From NCBI GenBank assembly GCA_018660965.1, contig JABJJH010000612.1, forward strand, positions 1 to 11,475: a DNA stretch of 11,475 bases, read 5' to 3'. The stretch's first letter is position 1; every line of letters starts with the position of its first letter. The notes beneath the pieces are model-generated. The model was not told the origin of the DNA and made no database searches. It saw nothing but the letters and a program-made list of their open reading frames with translations. The DNA comes from Rhodospirillaceae bacterium (GTDB lineage Bacteria > Pseudomonadota > Alphaproteobacteria > UBA8366 > GCA-2717185). The translations under genes were made by a program, and so were the position numbers. Below, piece after piece: positions 1-7,262 of the stretch.

Positions 1-581
1 ACGCGGCTGTAGACCCGCCCTGGATGATTGGCCAGATGAAGCAGCAGGTCGAATTCCCGGGCGGTCAGGTTGATCTCCCGTCCCTCTATTGAAGCCAGGC
101 GTTTTTCGGCGTTAATCGTCAGGCCGTCCTTTTCGATAATCGGCGCCGTATCAGGTTGCGACTGTTTCGCCAGAAGCGCGTCCACCCGCCGTAACAGCGC
201 TTTCACGCGGGCGATAAGTTCGGGCACGCTGAAGGGCTTCGTCAGATAGTCGTCCGCGCCCATTTCCAGGCCCAGAACCCGGTCCAGCTCCGTCGATTTG
301 GCCGTGAGCATCAGGATCGGAATATAGTTGTCACCGACACGCATTTCGCGACAGAGCGTCAGTCCATCCACGCCCGGCAACATGAGATCCAGCACGACGA
401 GGTCAAAGGCGCCGTCTTTAAACGCCGCCAACCCCGAATCGCCTCGATTTTCCACCTGCACCTGGAATCCGTTGTCTCCAAGATGCATGGCGATAAGCGA
501 GGCGATGTCGGCGTCGTCTTCAATGACCAGAACATTGCGTAGAGAACCTGGAGTCGGCGCCGTCTGGGGCGTCGTGACCAT
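1..581 (-). CDS. OmpR/PhoB-family response regulator, partial (C-terminus beyond window edge)
   Basis: Reading the minus strand from the ATG at 581 gives 193 codons and runs off the left edge without a stop. The N-terminal receiver domain (about residues 16-128) has the acidic pocket E21-D22, the phospho-acceptor D65 in VVLDLMLPG, and the conserved K115 in YLTKPF. After a linker, about residues 150-193 match the start of an OmpR-type winged-helix DNA-binding domain (LTAREFDLLLHLANHPGRVYSR-like core). The protein should be a cytoplasmic, phosphorylation-controlled transcription regulator. A strong ribosome site (AAGGAAG, about 6 nt upstream) supports this start. It lies 37 bp downstream of the MXKDX-repeat gene on the same strand, so the two are probably co-transcribed. 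A partner histidine kinase gene may follow outside the window. The subfamily cannot be fixed from the fragment. Confidence 0.93.
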   Translation of the reverse strand, partial: MVTTPQTAPTPGSLRNVLVIEDDADIASLIAMHLGDNGFQVQVENRGDSGLAAFKDGAFDLVVLDLMLPGVDGLTLCREMRVGDNYIPILMLTAKSTELDRVLGLEMGADDYLTKPFSVPELIARVKALLRRVDALLAKQSQPDTAPIIEKDGLTINAEKRLASIEGREINLTAREFDLLLHLANHPGRVYSR

Positions 582-618
582 GAGTGCTTCCTTTCCGACG
601 ACGCTGGCAATCAAGATG

Positions 619-918
619 TTATTTTTTGTCTCCCATCATTTTGTCTTTTTTCATCATCATGTCGTCCTTTTTTTCCATCATGGAGTCCTTTTTCTCCATC
701 ATGTCGTCTTTCTTCATCTTATCGTCCATGGCGTGTTCTTTTTTCATATCACTTCCCATGGAATCCTTCTTCATCATGGCGTCTTTTTTCATTTCGCCGG
801 CCATGGAGTCCTTTTTCATCATGGCGTCTTTTTTCATGCCGTCGGCCTGGACGGTGGAAAAGCTCATCATTATGGCGACGGCGCTCGCGATGGTCAGCGT
901 GGAAGCGGCTTTTAACAT
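619..918 (-). CDS. Secreted pentapeptide MXKDX-repeat protein
   Basis: A 99-residue protein. The first about 25 residues form a Sec signal peptide (hydrophobic TLTIASAVAIMMSFS, likely cleavage after VQA). The rest is a low-complexity array of Met-Lys-Lys-Asp units (MKKDA, MKKDS, MEKKD, MMKKDK) with almost no other residue types. This is the composition of the MXKDX pentapeptide-repeat family (TIGR02953): small exported bacterial proteins of unknown function. The Met and charged content suggests a periplasmic, possibly metal- or oxidant-interacting protein, but that is inference. I chose the ATG at 918 over a longer frame because it starts the signal peptide and follows AGGAG at 7 nt. An OmpR-type regulator gene starts 37 bp downstream. 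The plus-strand open frames over this gene are shadows of the repeat. Confidence 0.85.
   Translation of the reverse strand: MLKAASTLTIASAVAIMMSFSTVQADGMKKDAMMKKDSMAGEMKKDAMMKKDSMGSDMKKEHAMDDKMKKDDMMEKKDSMMEKKDDMMMKKDKMMGDKK
757..837 (-). repeat. Tandem 45-bp coding repeat within the MXKDX gene
   Basis: Two nearly identical units encode MKKDAMMKKDSM twice (residues 28-39 and 43-54), separated by a three-residue AGE spacer. Further degenerate MKKD-type units continue to the C-terminus, down to about 622. Such an array is prone to gain or loss of units by slippage. Confidence 0.75.
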
Positions 919-1098
919 GGGAAATCTCCTGAAGAATATCGTTGGGTCGCCAGACGCCTCCACATGGAGAACGACTGTAACGGCGCCCACTAAACAGGAC
1001 CGAAATCACGCGCCCATAACGCAAATATAACGATTTGATAACGGGGGTGCTGAGGTGGTTCCGTTTTGTTGGACAGCTTGGCGGCGTAATGGCGCCGA

Positions 1099-1200
1099 AT
1101 GTCCGCCGAAGTCATGATTGTCACGGGCGAACGCACGGCGCTGGATTATTTCTTAAAGCCCATTGGCCGAATCTTTAACCGCACGTTCCAAAAACAATAG
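1099..1200 (+). pseudogene. C-terminal remnant of a HlyD-family type I secretion adaptor
   Basis: The frame from 1099 to the TAG at 1198 encodes MSAEVMIVTGERTALDYFLK followed by PIGRIFNRTFQKQ. From knowledge of the family, the stretch P-G-M-x-A-E-V-x-I-x-T-G-E-R-T-A-L-D-Y followed by a short basic tail is the C-terminal end of HlyD/PrsE-type membrane-fusion proteins of type I secretion systems. Only about 33 codons remain of a protein normally over 400 residues long. The frame is closed by a stop at 1087, just upstream. The expected Pro-Gly before the Met seems to be present in another frame (GCG CCG), so there is probably a 2-nt deletion there. It has no visible start signals and is interpreted as a relic left by a deletion or insertion to its left. 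It lies outside the tRNA-repeat-bounded segment. Confidence 0.6.
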
Positions 1201-1360
1201 ATGTGATGTCACGCATTATTCGATAGGCGAGAACCCGAATCTACCAACTCACAGCATCAAGTCACCCGTCTTGGATGTGTACATAAATCCGGATGGAAAC
1301 GCCACCATGGCTGCCCCCGCGCTGCGGTGGGGAAAACGGAAAGTGTAAAAAATGTAAAAG
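1201..1360. other. Non-coding stretch, nothing recognisable
   Basis: The 160 bp between the HlyD remnant and the left tRNA-derived repeat hold no open frame that resembles a known protein, no clear hairpin terminator and no RNA gene I can recognise. A short open frame (1163-1348, plus) overlaps the HlyD relic in another frame and looks spurious. Confidence 0.4.
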
Positions 1361-1379
1361 GTGGCGTCCCCAAGGGGAG
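1361..1379. repeat. Left attachment-site repeat (orphan 3' end of tRNA-Glu)
   Basis: Nineteen bases identical to 8651-8669 and in the same orientation. They correspond to one base outside the tRNA, the CCA end, the discriminator base, the 3' acceptor strand, the 3' T-stem strand and two bases of the T-loop. Identity ends abruptly on both sides. No other part of a tRNA can be folded from the adjoining sequence. Confidence 0.8.
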
Positions 1380-1468
1380 AAGGTTCGAACCGCTTGTTCG
1401 AAACGTTCGTTCAGTGGAGCGTAATTCTGGATACGCCTTCCGGTGAAGATAGTCCGTCACCATAATAT

Positions 1469-1633
1469 TTACACGGGGTCGTTTTCACAATTCTCACGTC
1501 CATGCCGATCCCAGGGATTCACACTTCGCTCTCGTTATCAATCAGGTATACGATGATGTGTGACCGGTTAAAGATGGACCCTGACAGGCGGTGTAATATC
1601 CCCCTCGGCTTTTACGCTGAGCTTGTAAGCCAT
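1469..1633 (-). pseudogene. parE: ParE/RelE-family toxin pseudogene
   Basis: Read on the minus strand from the ATG at 1633, the remnant shows ParE segments in the correct order but in broken frames. The N-terminus MAYKLSVKAEGDI (1633-1595) joins directly to TPPVRVH (1594-1574). That skips the helical middle of the protein (roughly 45-50 residues of a normal about 95-residue toxin). After a frame change come FNRSHIIVYLIDNESEV (1572-1522) and a TGA stop. After a second frame change comes RHGRENCENDPV (1507-1472), ending at TAA 1469-1471. The motifs PPVR-H, SHIIVY and RHGRE are characteristic of ParE toxins of type II toxin-antitoxin systems, which poison DNA gyrase. This copy cannot make a functional toxin. 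I could not identify a parD antitoxin upstream (above 1633); that side runs into the receptor promoter region. Confidence 0.82.
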
Positions 1634-1691
1634 GGTCGCCTTATCAATCCTGCGTCGCCGCACGCGCCTGTACCAAACGAAATCAGGCGTT

Positions 1692-1729
1692 GTAAATAAA
1701 TTGTTTACGCATTTGATACATATTAGATA
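1692..1729 (+). promoter_or_regulatory. Candidate promoter and operator-like dyad upstream of the receptor operon
   Basis: An AT-rich stretch holds an inverted repeat, GTAAA-N7-TTTAC (1692-1696 and 1704-1708). A possible -35 TTGTTT (1701-1706) overlaps the dyad, and a weak -10 TAGATA (1724-1729) lies 17 bp further on. The overlap of dyad and -35 would suit repressor control. It is the only promoter-like sequence seen between the parE relic and the receptor gene. The elements are weak matches, so this is tentative. Confidence 0.35.
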
Positions 1730-1748
1730 TTTACTTGGGAATTTACGG

Positions 1749-1811
1749 ATGGCTATGGCGTTTACGTTGCGCTCCACGAACACCCGTTTGCTCCCTCTGT
1801 CGTCGGTATGA
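1749..1811 (+). CDS. Possible 20-residue leader peptide overlapping the receptor start
   Basis: An ATG at 1749, preceded by GGGA about 8 nt upstream, opens a 20-codon frame (MAMAFTLRSTNTRLLPLSSV). Its TGA stop (1809-1811) overlaps the receptor ATG at 1808 in an ATGA arrangement. The receptor ATG itself has no visible ribosome site, so translation of this frame could deliver ribosomes to it by coupling. The peptide shows no known family and no run of one amino acid typical of an attenuator. It may be chance. Confidence 0.25.
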   Translation: MAMAFTLRSTNTRLLPLSSV

Positions 1812-3814
1812 GGTTTCCGGATATGTATTTGATTTTTGCCTTGTCCGGTATCGTTCTCGCATGGTGGACAGAACCCGCGAACGCAGCCCAAAGCCAACGC
1901 GACTTTACGGAATTATCTCTCGAACAACTAATGAACGTCCGGGTCACCTCGGTTTCAAAGAAACCCCAACGGGTGTCCGAATCCGCTGCCGCCGTTCATG
2001 TTATAACAAGCGATGATATCCGCCGGTCAGGCGCGACCTCCGTACCGGAATTACTTCGTAATGTACCGGGATTACATGTCGCCCGAATTGATTCGAGCAA
2101 ATGGGCAATCTCCACACGTGGCTTCAATGGCCGATTCTCGAATAAACTTTTAGTGTTAATGGATGGACGGTCACTTTATACGCCAATTTTTTCCGGCGTT
2201 TTTTGGGATGTTCAGGACACGTTTCTCGACGACATCGAACGCATCGAGATCATTCGAGGACCTGGAGGCACTGTTTGGGGCGCGAACGCCGTGAATGGTG
2301 TGATTAACATCATTACTAAAGATTCTAAAAAAACCAAGGGAACGCTCGTCACCGGAATTATGGGCAGCGAAGAACACGGCAATTTCGCCGCGAGATATGG
2401 TCAAGAAATCGATCAAAATTCAAGCTTCCGGGTTTTTGCGAAACATACGAAACGGGATGCTGGCATACTTCCCGATGGGCAAAACGGGTCCGATGATTGG
2501 GACATGCAACGTGGCGGATTTCGCTACGATAGCACTATGTCGTCAGGCACAAACCTCATGATCCAGGGCCAAGTTTACACTGGCAATGCAGGACAACTTG
2601 TCGGTTTCCCCACATTAACGGCGCCCTTCACAAACACCTTTGCGGATGACGCGAGCCTTAATGGCCAATTCGTACTTGGTCGCTGGTCATCGAATTCCAG
2701 CACCCGCTCCAAGCTCAATATTCAGATGTATGTTGATCGAACGGTCCGACGTGAAGCTCATGCAAATGTAGAGACCAACACCTTCGATATAGAAGCCCAG
2801 AAGAGGCAGCAATTTTCAACAATTCACGATGTCGTATCCGGTATAGGTTACCGCTGGAATCGTGACACGGTAGAGGCATCGGAGGTCGTGGCGATTAACC
2901 CAAGCCATGACACGTACCATCTCATCAATGCGTTCATTCAGGATGAAATCTCCTTGACCGACGATCTAAAGCTGATTGTTGGATCAAAAATCGAATACAA
3001 CAGCTTTTCCGGCGTGGAAATCCAACCCTCTGCTCGCGCGCTGTGGCATGTCAGTAATAGCAATACCCTATGGACCGCCGCATCACGAGCGGTGCGCACG
3101 CCCTCGCGCGCCGGCGTTGGCGTTAGCCTGAACCGTGCGGTCACGCCTGGCGCACCTCCAATCCAGCCAAGAATTCTTGGCGATAAAGATGTCGAATCTG
3201 AAGAACTCATCGCTTTGGAGATTGGATTGAAATCTCGCCTTAGCCGTGCGTTCAACTTAGATATTGCGACATTTTACAATATCTACGACAAGCTTGTAAC
3301 AACAGAGCCTGGAACCGCATTCGCAGAAACAGTGCCGGGTCCGTTACATCTGGTTTTGCCATTAACATTTGCAAACAATATGTCAGGCGACGCATACGGC
3401 ATTGAAATAGGCGCCGATTGGCGAGCCAACGACCGGCTCCGTCTTCGAGGGGCATATACATATTTTGAACTTGAACTGCACCGAACACCTGGCGCCGGAA
3501 CGGCATCGAACGAAGCAGCGGAAGACCGCGATCCCCGCCACCAATTAAGCGTTTCGGCGCAAATCGCCTTTAGCCATAACATAGAAATCGACACGACGCT
3601 TCGCGCTGTCGATAATTTATCTGAACGTGACGTTGGTGCTTATGCGACTGCTGATATTCGTGTCGGATGGCGACCTGTTGAAAATATTGAACTTTCCCTT
3701 GTCGGGCAAAATTTAGGGCAAAATCGGCATCTGGAATTTGTACCGGAGTTTTTGACAACAAAAGAAACCGAGGTAGAGCGCGCTATTTACGGCAGCATTA
3801 AAATAAAATTCTAA
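1808..3814 (+). CDS. TonB-dependent outer-membrane receptor
   Basis: A 668-residue protein with an N-terminal signal peptide (hydrophobic YLIFALSGIVLAWW, likely cleavage after ANA near residue 26). Next comes LSLEQLMNVRVTSVSKKPQ, the segment that precedes the plug in this receptor group. The plug domain (about residues 55-170) is clear: SAAAVHVITSDDIRRSGATS, LLRNVPGLHV, ISTRGFNGRFSNKLLVLMDG, IERIEIIRGPGGTVWGANAVNGVINIIT. The rest is beta-barrel, ending in the aromatic C-terminus IKIKF. It should import a ligand across the outer membrane using TonB energy; the substrate cannot be told, and no siderophore or corrinoid genes are adjacent. The start is ambiguous: ATG 1808 lacks a ribosome site, whereas ATG 1823 has GAGG 9 nt upstream but loses the only positive charge of the signal peptide. 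It is the first gene of a four-gene operon, 1 nt before the yfiR-like gene. Confidence 0.95.
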   Translation: MRFPDMYLIFALSGIVLAWWTEPANAAQSQRDFTELSLEQLMNVRVTSVSKKPQRVSESAAAVHVITSDDIRRSGATSVPELLRNVPGLHVARIDSSKWAISTRGFNGRFSNKLLVLMDGRSLYTPIFSGVFWDVQDTFLDDIERIEIIRGPGGTVWGANAVNGVINIITKDSKKTKGTLVTGIMGSEEHGNFAARYGQEIDQNSSFRVFAKHTKRDAGILPDGQNGSDDWDMQRGGFRYDSTMSSGTNLMIQGQVYTGNAGQLVGFPTLTAPFTNTFADDASLNGQFVLGRWSSNSSTRSKLNIQMYVDRTVRREAHANVETNTFDIEAQKRQQFSTIHDVVSGIGYRWNRDTVEASEVVAINPSHDTYHLINAFIQDEISLTDDLKLIVGSKIEYNSFSGVEIQPSARALWHVSNSNTLWTAASRAVRTPSRAGVGVSLNRAVTPGAPPIQPRILGDKDVESEELIALEIGLKSRLSRAFNLDIATFYNIYDKLVTTEPGTAFAETVPGPLHLVLPLTFANNMSGDAYGIEIGADWRANDRLRLRGAYTYFELELHRTPGAGTASNEAAEDRDPRHQLSVSAQIAFSHNIEIDTTLRAVDNLSERDVGAYATADIRVGWRPVENIELSLVGQNLGQNRHLEFVPEFLTTKETEVERAIYGSIKIKF

Positions 3815-3815
3815 T

Positions 3816-4406
3816 ATGACTTTTCCAGATAATGCTTACCCAATGAAAATTTTGTACAGGATTAAACTATTTTTCGGACTCTTTTTAATTGTCTCGTCAT
3901 TCATGCTTGTGCCGACCTTACCAACATTTGGACAGTCAACTTCAACTGAAAACGATATCAAGGCCGCCTTTGTTTTCAATTTTATCAAATTTGTTGAATG
4001 GCCTGAAAATAATTTCTCTAACCTAGAGACAGCTATAAAGCTGTGTGTTTGGGATGGAAACAACCTTGATGGGGCCATTGACAAGCTTCGGAGCAAGACG
4101 GCAAAAAAAAGAAGCATCCAAGTTGTATCTTCGGCAAGCCTAGACGGAATGAAAGAATGTAATGTCCTTTTTATTGCGAATGTCGACCGGCGTGCCTTGC
4201 GAGAAATTATAGAGAATACTTCGGGGAAAAATATTTTAACCGTGAGCGATATACATTTTTTTGCAGAACTTGGAGGAATTATCGGCCTGTTCCAGTCCGG
4301 GGAACAAATGCGGTTTGCGATTAATTTGGATGCCGCTCGGCAGTCGGGGCTTCGAATTAGTTCAAATCTTTTGAAATTAGGCAAAATAGTTTCAACAGAA
4401 GAGTGA
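3816..4406 (+). CDS. YfiR-family periplasmic regulator (DUF4154)
   Basis: A 196-residue protein with a signal peptide (FFGLFLIVSSFMLVP, likely cleavage near TFG-QS at residues 38-40). The family hallmark DIKAAFVFNFIKFVEWP is at residues 47-63. Further family features are LCVWDG (about 76-81), CNVLFI (115-120), ILTVSDIHFFAELGGIIGLF (140-159) and a C-terminal INLDAARQSGLRISSNLLKLGKIV. Two cysteines (C77, C115) remain in the mature part. In Pseudomonas YfiR holds the CHASE8-bearing diguanylate cyclase YfiN inactive from the periplasm; here the next gene carries a CHASE8-like domain on a histidine kinase, so the same control is likely. The gene starts 1 nt after the receptor stop and ends 4 nt before the kinase. 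An alternative ATG at 3843 gives a more compact signal peptide; neither start has a clear ribosome site. Confidence 0.9.
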   Translation: MTFPDNAYPMKILYRIKLFFGLFLIVSSFMLVPTLPTFGQSTSTENDIKAAFVFNFIKFVEWPENNFSNLETAIKLCVWDGNNLDGAIDKLRSKTAKKRSIQVVSSASLDGMKECNVLFIANVDRRALREIIENTSGKNILTVSDIHFFAELGGIIGLFQSGEQMRFAINLDAARQSGLRISSNLLKLGKIVSTEE

Positions 4407-4410
4407 TGAC

Positions 4411-4734
4411 ATGAATTTTATCGCCGCTCTCAAAAACTATACAATTAAGAAAAAACTGGTTTTTCTCTCTGCCTCAATATCGAGCTTAGGGTTATTGTTG
4501 TCCGCCGCCGCATTCATGATTGTTGATTTTATAAACCTTAAACAAAACATTCTTGATGATCACATCAGGTTAGCCAGTATAATATCCAACAACGCCGTCG
4601 CGCCTCTCGCCTTCAAGGACCGAACATCCACCGTGGAGGTGTTAAATTCCTTGTCCAGTGTTGGATCTATCGATGCGGCTTATATTTATGATGTTAATGA
4701 TATAATTTTCGCCCACTTTAGTCGTATTGTGTAA
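4411..4734 (+). CDS. N-terminal sensor fragment of the interrupted kinase
   Basis: A 107-residue fragment comprising a short cytoplasmic tail, TM1 (LVFLSASISSLGLLLSAAAFMIVDF) and roughly the first half of the periplasmic CHASE8-like domain (NNAVAPLAFKDRTSTVEVLNSL, then AAYIYDVND). The typical CHASE8 features are the A-L-A-F-x-D-like step and the YIYD strand. It starts 4 nt after the yfiR-like gene and has AGAAGAG about 8 nt upstream. If translated alone it would be a membrane-anchored half-domain with no output, perhaps able to bind YfiR but not to signal. Confidence 0.55.
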   Translation: MNFIAALKNYTIKKKLVFLSASISSLGLLLSAAAFMIVDFINLKQNILDDHIRLASIISNNAVAPLAFKDRTSTVEVLNSLSSVGSIDAAYIYDVNDIIFAHFSRIV

Positions 4735-4860
4735 AAACGAGATTCTCAAAGGACGCTTTTTACCGATACAACAGGAATTGATCTTATTGAAGGTATCTTC
4801 AGCGGCAAGATTTTTAATATATATCACCCCATCATTCTTGATGGAACCCGAATAGGAAGA

Positions 4861-7254
4861 GTGCAACTTTCAATTAATTTGAGTCAGTTGAAATCACGGT
4901 TACAAAATAGCTTAATATTGGGCGGAATTCTTACTCTAATTCTCATATTTATATCTGCGATTCTCGCTACTTGGATCGCGGGTGTAATTTCTAAACCGAT
5001 TTATGAATTAACCAATCACATGAAAAAGATATCTGAAAACCCAGATTTTTCTCGGAGAATGAAAAAAGAAACCAACGATGAAATTGGACTTCTCGTGGAT
5101 GGATTCAATTCGATGCTCGAGAATATTCAGGAAAGAGATAATGAACTCGACGAATATCGCCATGATCTTGAAGCGGTGGTTGCCGAAAGGACGGAGGAAC
5201 TTGAAGGGCGCAACCGTGAGCTGACCGCCGCCAAGGAAACCGCCGAAAAAGCAAGTCAGGCAAAATCGGACTTCCTCGCCAACATGAGCCATGAAATACG
5301 TACGCCAATGAATGGCGTCTTGGGAATGGCGAATTTGTTGATGGGCACGCATTTGGAAGGTCGCCAAAAACGATTTGTTTCAAACATCCTACAAAGCGGT
5401 GAAAATTTATTGACCGTTATCAATGACATTCTTGATTTTTCCAAAATTGAAGCCGGTAAACTCCGTTTAGACTTACATGATTTCGATTTAAGGAAAACTG
5501 TCGAAGATCAAATAGACCTTCTTGCAGATGAGGCGTATCGAAAGAATTTAGAATTATTCGTGTTTGTCGAGAATGACATTCCAACTCGACTACATGGTGA
5601 TTCCAGTCGGCTTCGACAAATTCTGACAAATCTCGTGGGAAATGCAATTAAATTTACGGAGCAGGGTGAAATCTTTGTCAGAATTTCTAAACAATACACT
5701 TCCCAGGATGTATTTCGGTTACGACTCGAAGTGATTGACACAGGGATTGGAATTTCCACGAAAGATCAGACTCTTTTGTTTGATTCCTTTCAACAGGCGG
5801 ACAGCTCAGCATCCCGAAAATACGGCGGCACTGGCCTTGGTCTCTCGATTGTAAAACAACTCGCCAATATGATGGCGGGCGACGCTGGGGTGGTTAGCGT
5901 ACCCGGTGATGGGTCCACATTTTGGGTGGAGCTTTGCTTGGAGAAATGTACCGGTAGCGATGCCGAACAGCATAATGATTTTTCAACCCTAAAAGGCTTA
6001 AGGGCGCTTATTGTTGACGGCAATCGGACAAGCCGCAATATCTTTACTGGTTATTTGGAAAATATCCACGTTGACAGTACTTGTGTAGAGGACGCGAACG
6101 AAGCGCTTTCGGCGTTAACCTCCGCACATCAGATTGAACAAAAATATGACTTCATTATTGCAGATATGGCGTTAGTTGGGTTAAACGGTCTTGAACTGGC
6201 GCGAAAAATTCGTGGCGACGTTTTTTCCTCAACAATTCCAATCATCCTATGTTCCCCGGAAAATTTGATTCAAGAAGACCCACTGAATACAAAAAGTCCA
6301 TTTAACGCCTACTTATCCAAGCCAGTTCACAGATTGGAATTTTATAAAACACTCAATAGGGTTCATGGAGTCGTACCGTCTTTTGATGATGGAAATACAA
6401 ACGACCATGCTGAAGTTTCAAACGCAAGGCCAGCGCTAGGCGCTCATATATTACTGGCGGAAGACAATGAGATAAATCAATTGGTCGCGGGCGAAATTTT
6501 GAAAACACTTGGATGTACTTTTGACATTGCGAATAATGGTCAAGAGGCGGTCTACGCCTACCGAAATGGTGAATACGACCTAATCCTAATGGACTGCCAG
6601 ATGCCTGTAATGGATGGCTTTCAAGCGGTAAAATTAATTCGGGAATACGAAACGTCGACAGGTCAAGACACAGGTATTGTAGCCCTTACTGCACACGCTC
6701 TCCCGGAAGATCTTCAGAAATGTCTTACCGCTGGGATGAATGATTATTTAAGCAAGCCATTCACGGACGATCAGCTGTACAGCATAATGAAACGTTGGTT
6801 GAAAAAGTACCAATCGGAATTCGTACCGCAGGAGCCCGATGAATTCGATGCTGGATTTGAATTACCCAATGGGACCCAACAGGGTCATGATCATCAAGGA
6901 AACGCAACTCTGGATTTGAATATTGTTAACCCACTGCGTGTCGAAAAACCCGATCTGTGGAAAAAGCTGGTTAGTAGTTTTTTGAGTAATTCTCCGGCAA
7001 GCCTTGAGGCGCTTGAAAAAGCCATATCCGGTCATGACCTAGCCTCGTTGCAGATGGCGGCTCACACCCTAAAATCCTCAAGTGCAAATATGGGGGCCGT
7101 AAACCTTTCAGTATTATGCCGGCAGCTTGAGGTCGCATCCTGGTTAGAACAATCGGAAGAGGCGCCAGCGTTGGTTTCGAAAATTCGCCGCGAATTCGAC
7201 ATTGTTGCGTCTGAACTAAAAGGTCGTAGCGAGGATTACGATGTTGTTGAATAG
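4861..7254 (+). CDS. HAMP-hybrid histidine kinase with REC-REC-Hpt (C-terminal part)
   Basis: If translation restarts at GTG 4861 (GGAAGA lies just upstream, spacing short), a 797-residue protein results. It has TM2 (residues 17-43), HAMP (44-96), a coiled coil, HisKA (H144), HATPase (N-box LRQILTNLVGNAIKFT, DTGIGIS, GTGLGLSI), REC1 (about 375-490, D435), REC2 (about 530-645, D578) and Hpt (about 700-780, H735). It is a complete phosphorelay: H144 to a receiver Asp to the Hpt His, then to a partner receiver. REC1 reads LIVDGNRTSR, so the second acidic residue of the Mg-binding pair is Gly; REC2 (LLAEDNEINQ, LILMDCQMPVMDG, LSKPF) is canonical and is probably the main relay receiver. Without the sensor domain its activity would no longer respond to periplasmic YfiR. 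The next gene begins 8 nt after its stop. Confidence 0.75.
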   Translation: MQLSINLSQLKSRLQNSLILGGILTLILIFISAILATWIAGVISKPIYELTNHMKKISENPDFSRRMKKETNDEIGLLVDGFNSMLENIQERDNELDEYRHDLEAVVAERTEELEGRNRELTAAKETAEKASQAKSDFLANMSHEIRTPMNGVLGMANLLMGTHLEGRQKRFVSNILQSGENLLTVINDILDFSKIEAGKLRLDLHDFDLRKTVEDQIDLLADEAYRKNLELFVFVENDIPTRLHGDSSRLRQILTNLVGNAIKFTEQGEIFVRISKQYTSQDVFRLRLEVIDTGIGISTKDQTLLFDSFQQADSSASRKYGGTGLGLSIVKQLANMMAGDAGVVSVPGDGSTFWVELCLEKCTGSDAEQHNDFSTLKGLRALIVDGNRTSRNIFTGYLENIHVDSTCVEDANEALSALTSAHQIEQKYDFIIADMALVGLNGLELARKIRGDVFSSTIPIILCSPENLIQEDPLNTKSPFNAYLSKPVHRLEFYKTLNRVHGVVPSFDDGNTNDHAEVSNARPALGAHILLAEDNEINQLVAGEILKTLGCTFDIANNGQEAVYAYRNGEYDLILMDCQMPVMDGFQAVKLIREYETSTGQDTGIVALTAHALPEDLQKCLTAGMNDYLSKPFTDDQLYSIMKRWLKKYQSEFVPQEPDEFDAGFELPNGTQQGHDHQGNATLDLNIVNPLRVEKPDLWKKLVSSFLSNSPASLEALEKAISGHDLASLQMAAHTLKSSSANMGAVNLSVLCRQLEVASWLEQSEEAPALVSKIRREFDIVASELKGRSEDYDVVE

Positions 7255-7262
7255 AGCGCTAC

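Larger units (their letters stand above)
4411..7254 (+). pseudogene. CHASE8-type hybrid sensor histidine kinase, interrupted by an in-frame TAA
   Basis: The frame is open for 948 codons except for a single TAA at 4732-4734 (codon 108); coding sense continues in the same frame on both sides. Domain order, counting the stop as a codon: TM1 (about 16-39); periplasmic CHASE8-like sensor (about 40-165, holding the stop); TM2 (about 167-193); HAMP (194-246); coiled coil (to about 280); HisKA with H294 in NMSHEIRTPMNG; HATPase with N-box, DTGIGIS and KYGGTGLGLSI; two receivers (D585, D728); Hpt with H885 in AAHTLKSSSANMGA. The bases after the stop (4735-4860) encode sensible CHASE8 C-terminal sequence (PIILDGTRIGRVQLSINLS), so the interruption is a substitution or 3n change, not a frameshift. 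The loss cuts the periplasmic sensor that YfiR would bind. Sequence error, recoding or two-part expression cannot be excluded. Confidence 0.8.

Noticed and set aside
328..1030. Two plus-strand open frames rich in Phe/His/Ser across the MXKDX gene and regulator
   Set aside because: They are antisense shadows of the MKKD repeat (TTTTTCAT units); the minus strand has a signal peptide, ribosome sites and recognisable families.
1203..1212. GTGATGTCAC palindrome resembling a CRP site
   Set aside because: The half-sites are only 2 bp apart rather than 6, and no gene starts nearby.
1257..1463. A 68-residue minus-strand open frame across the left repeat
   Set aside because: It crosses the tRNA-derived repeat, resembles no protein family I know and lacks a ribosome site.
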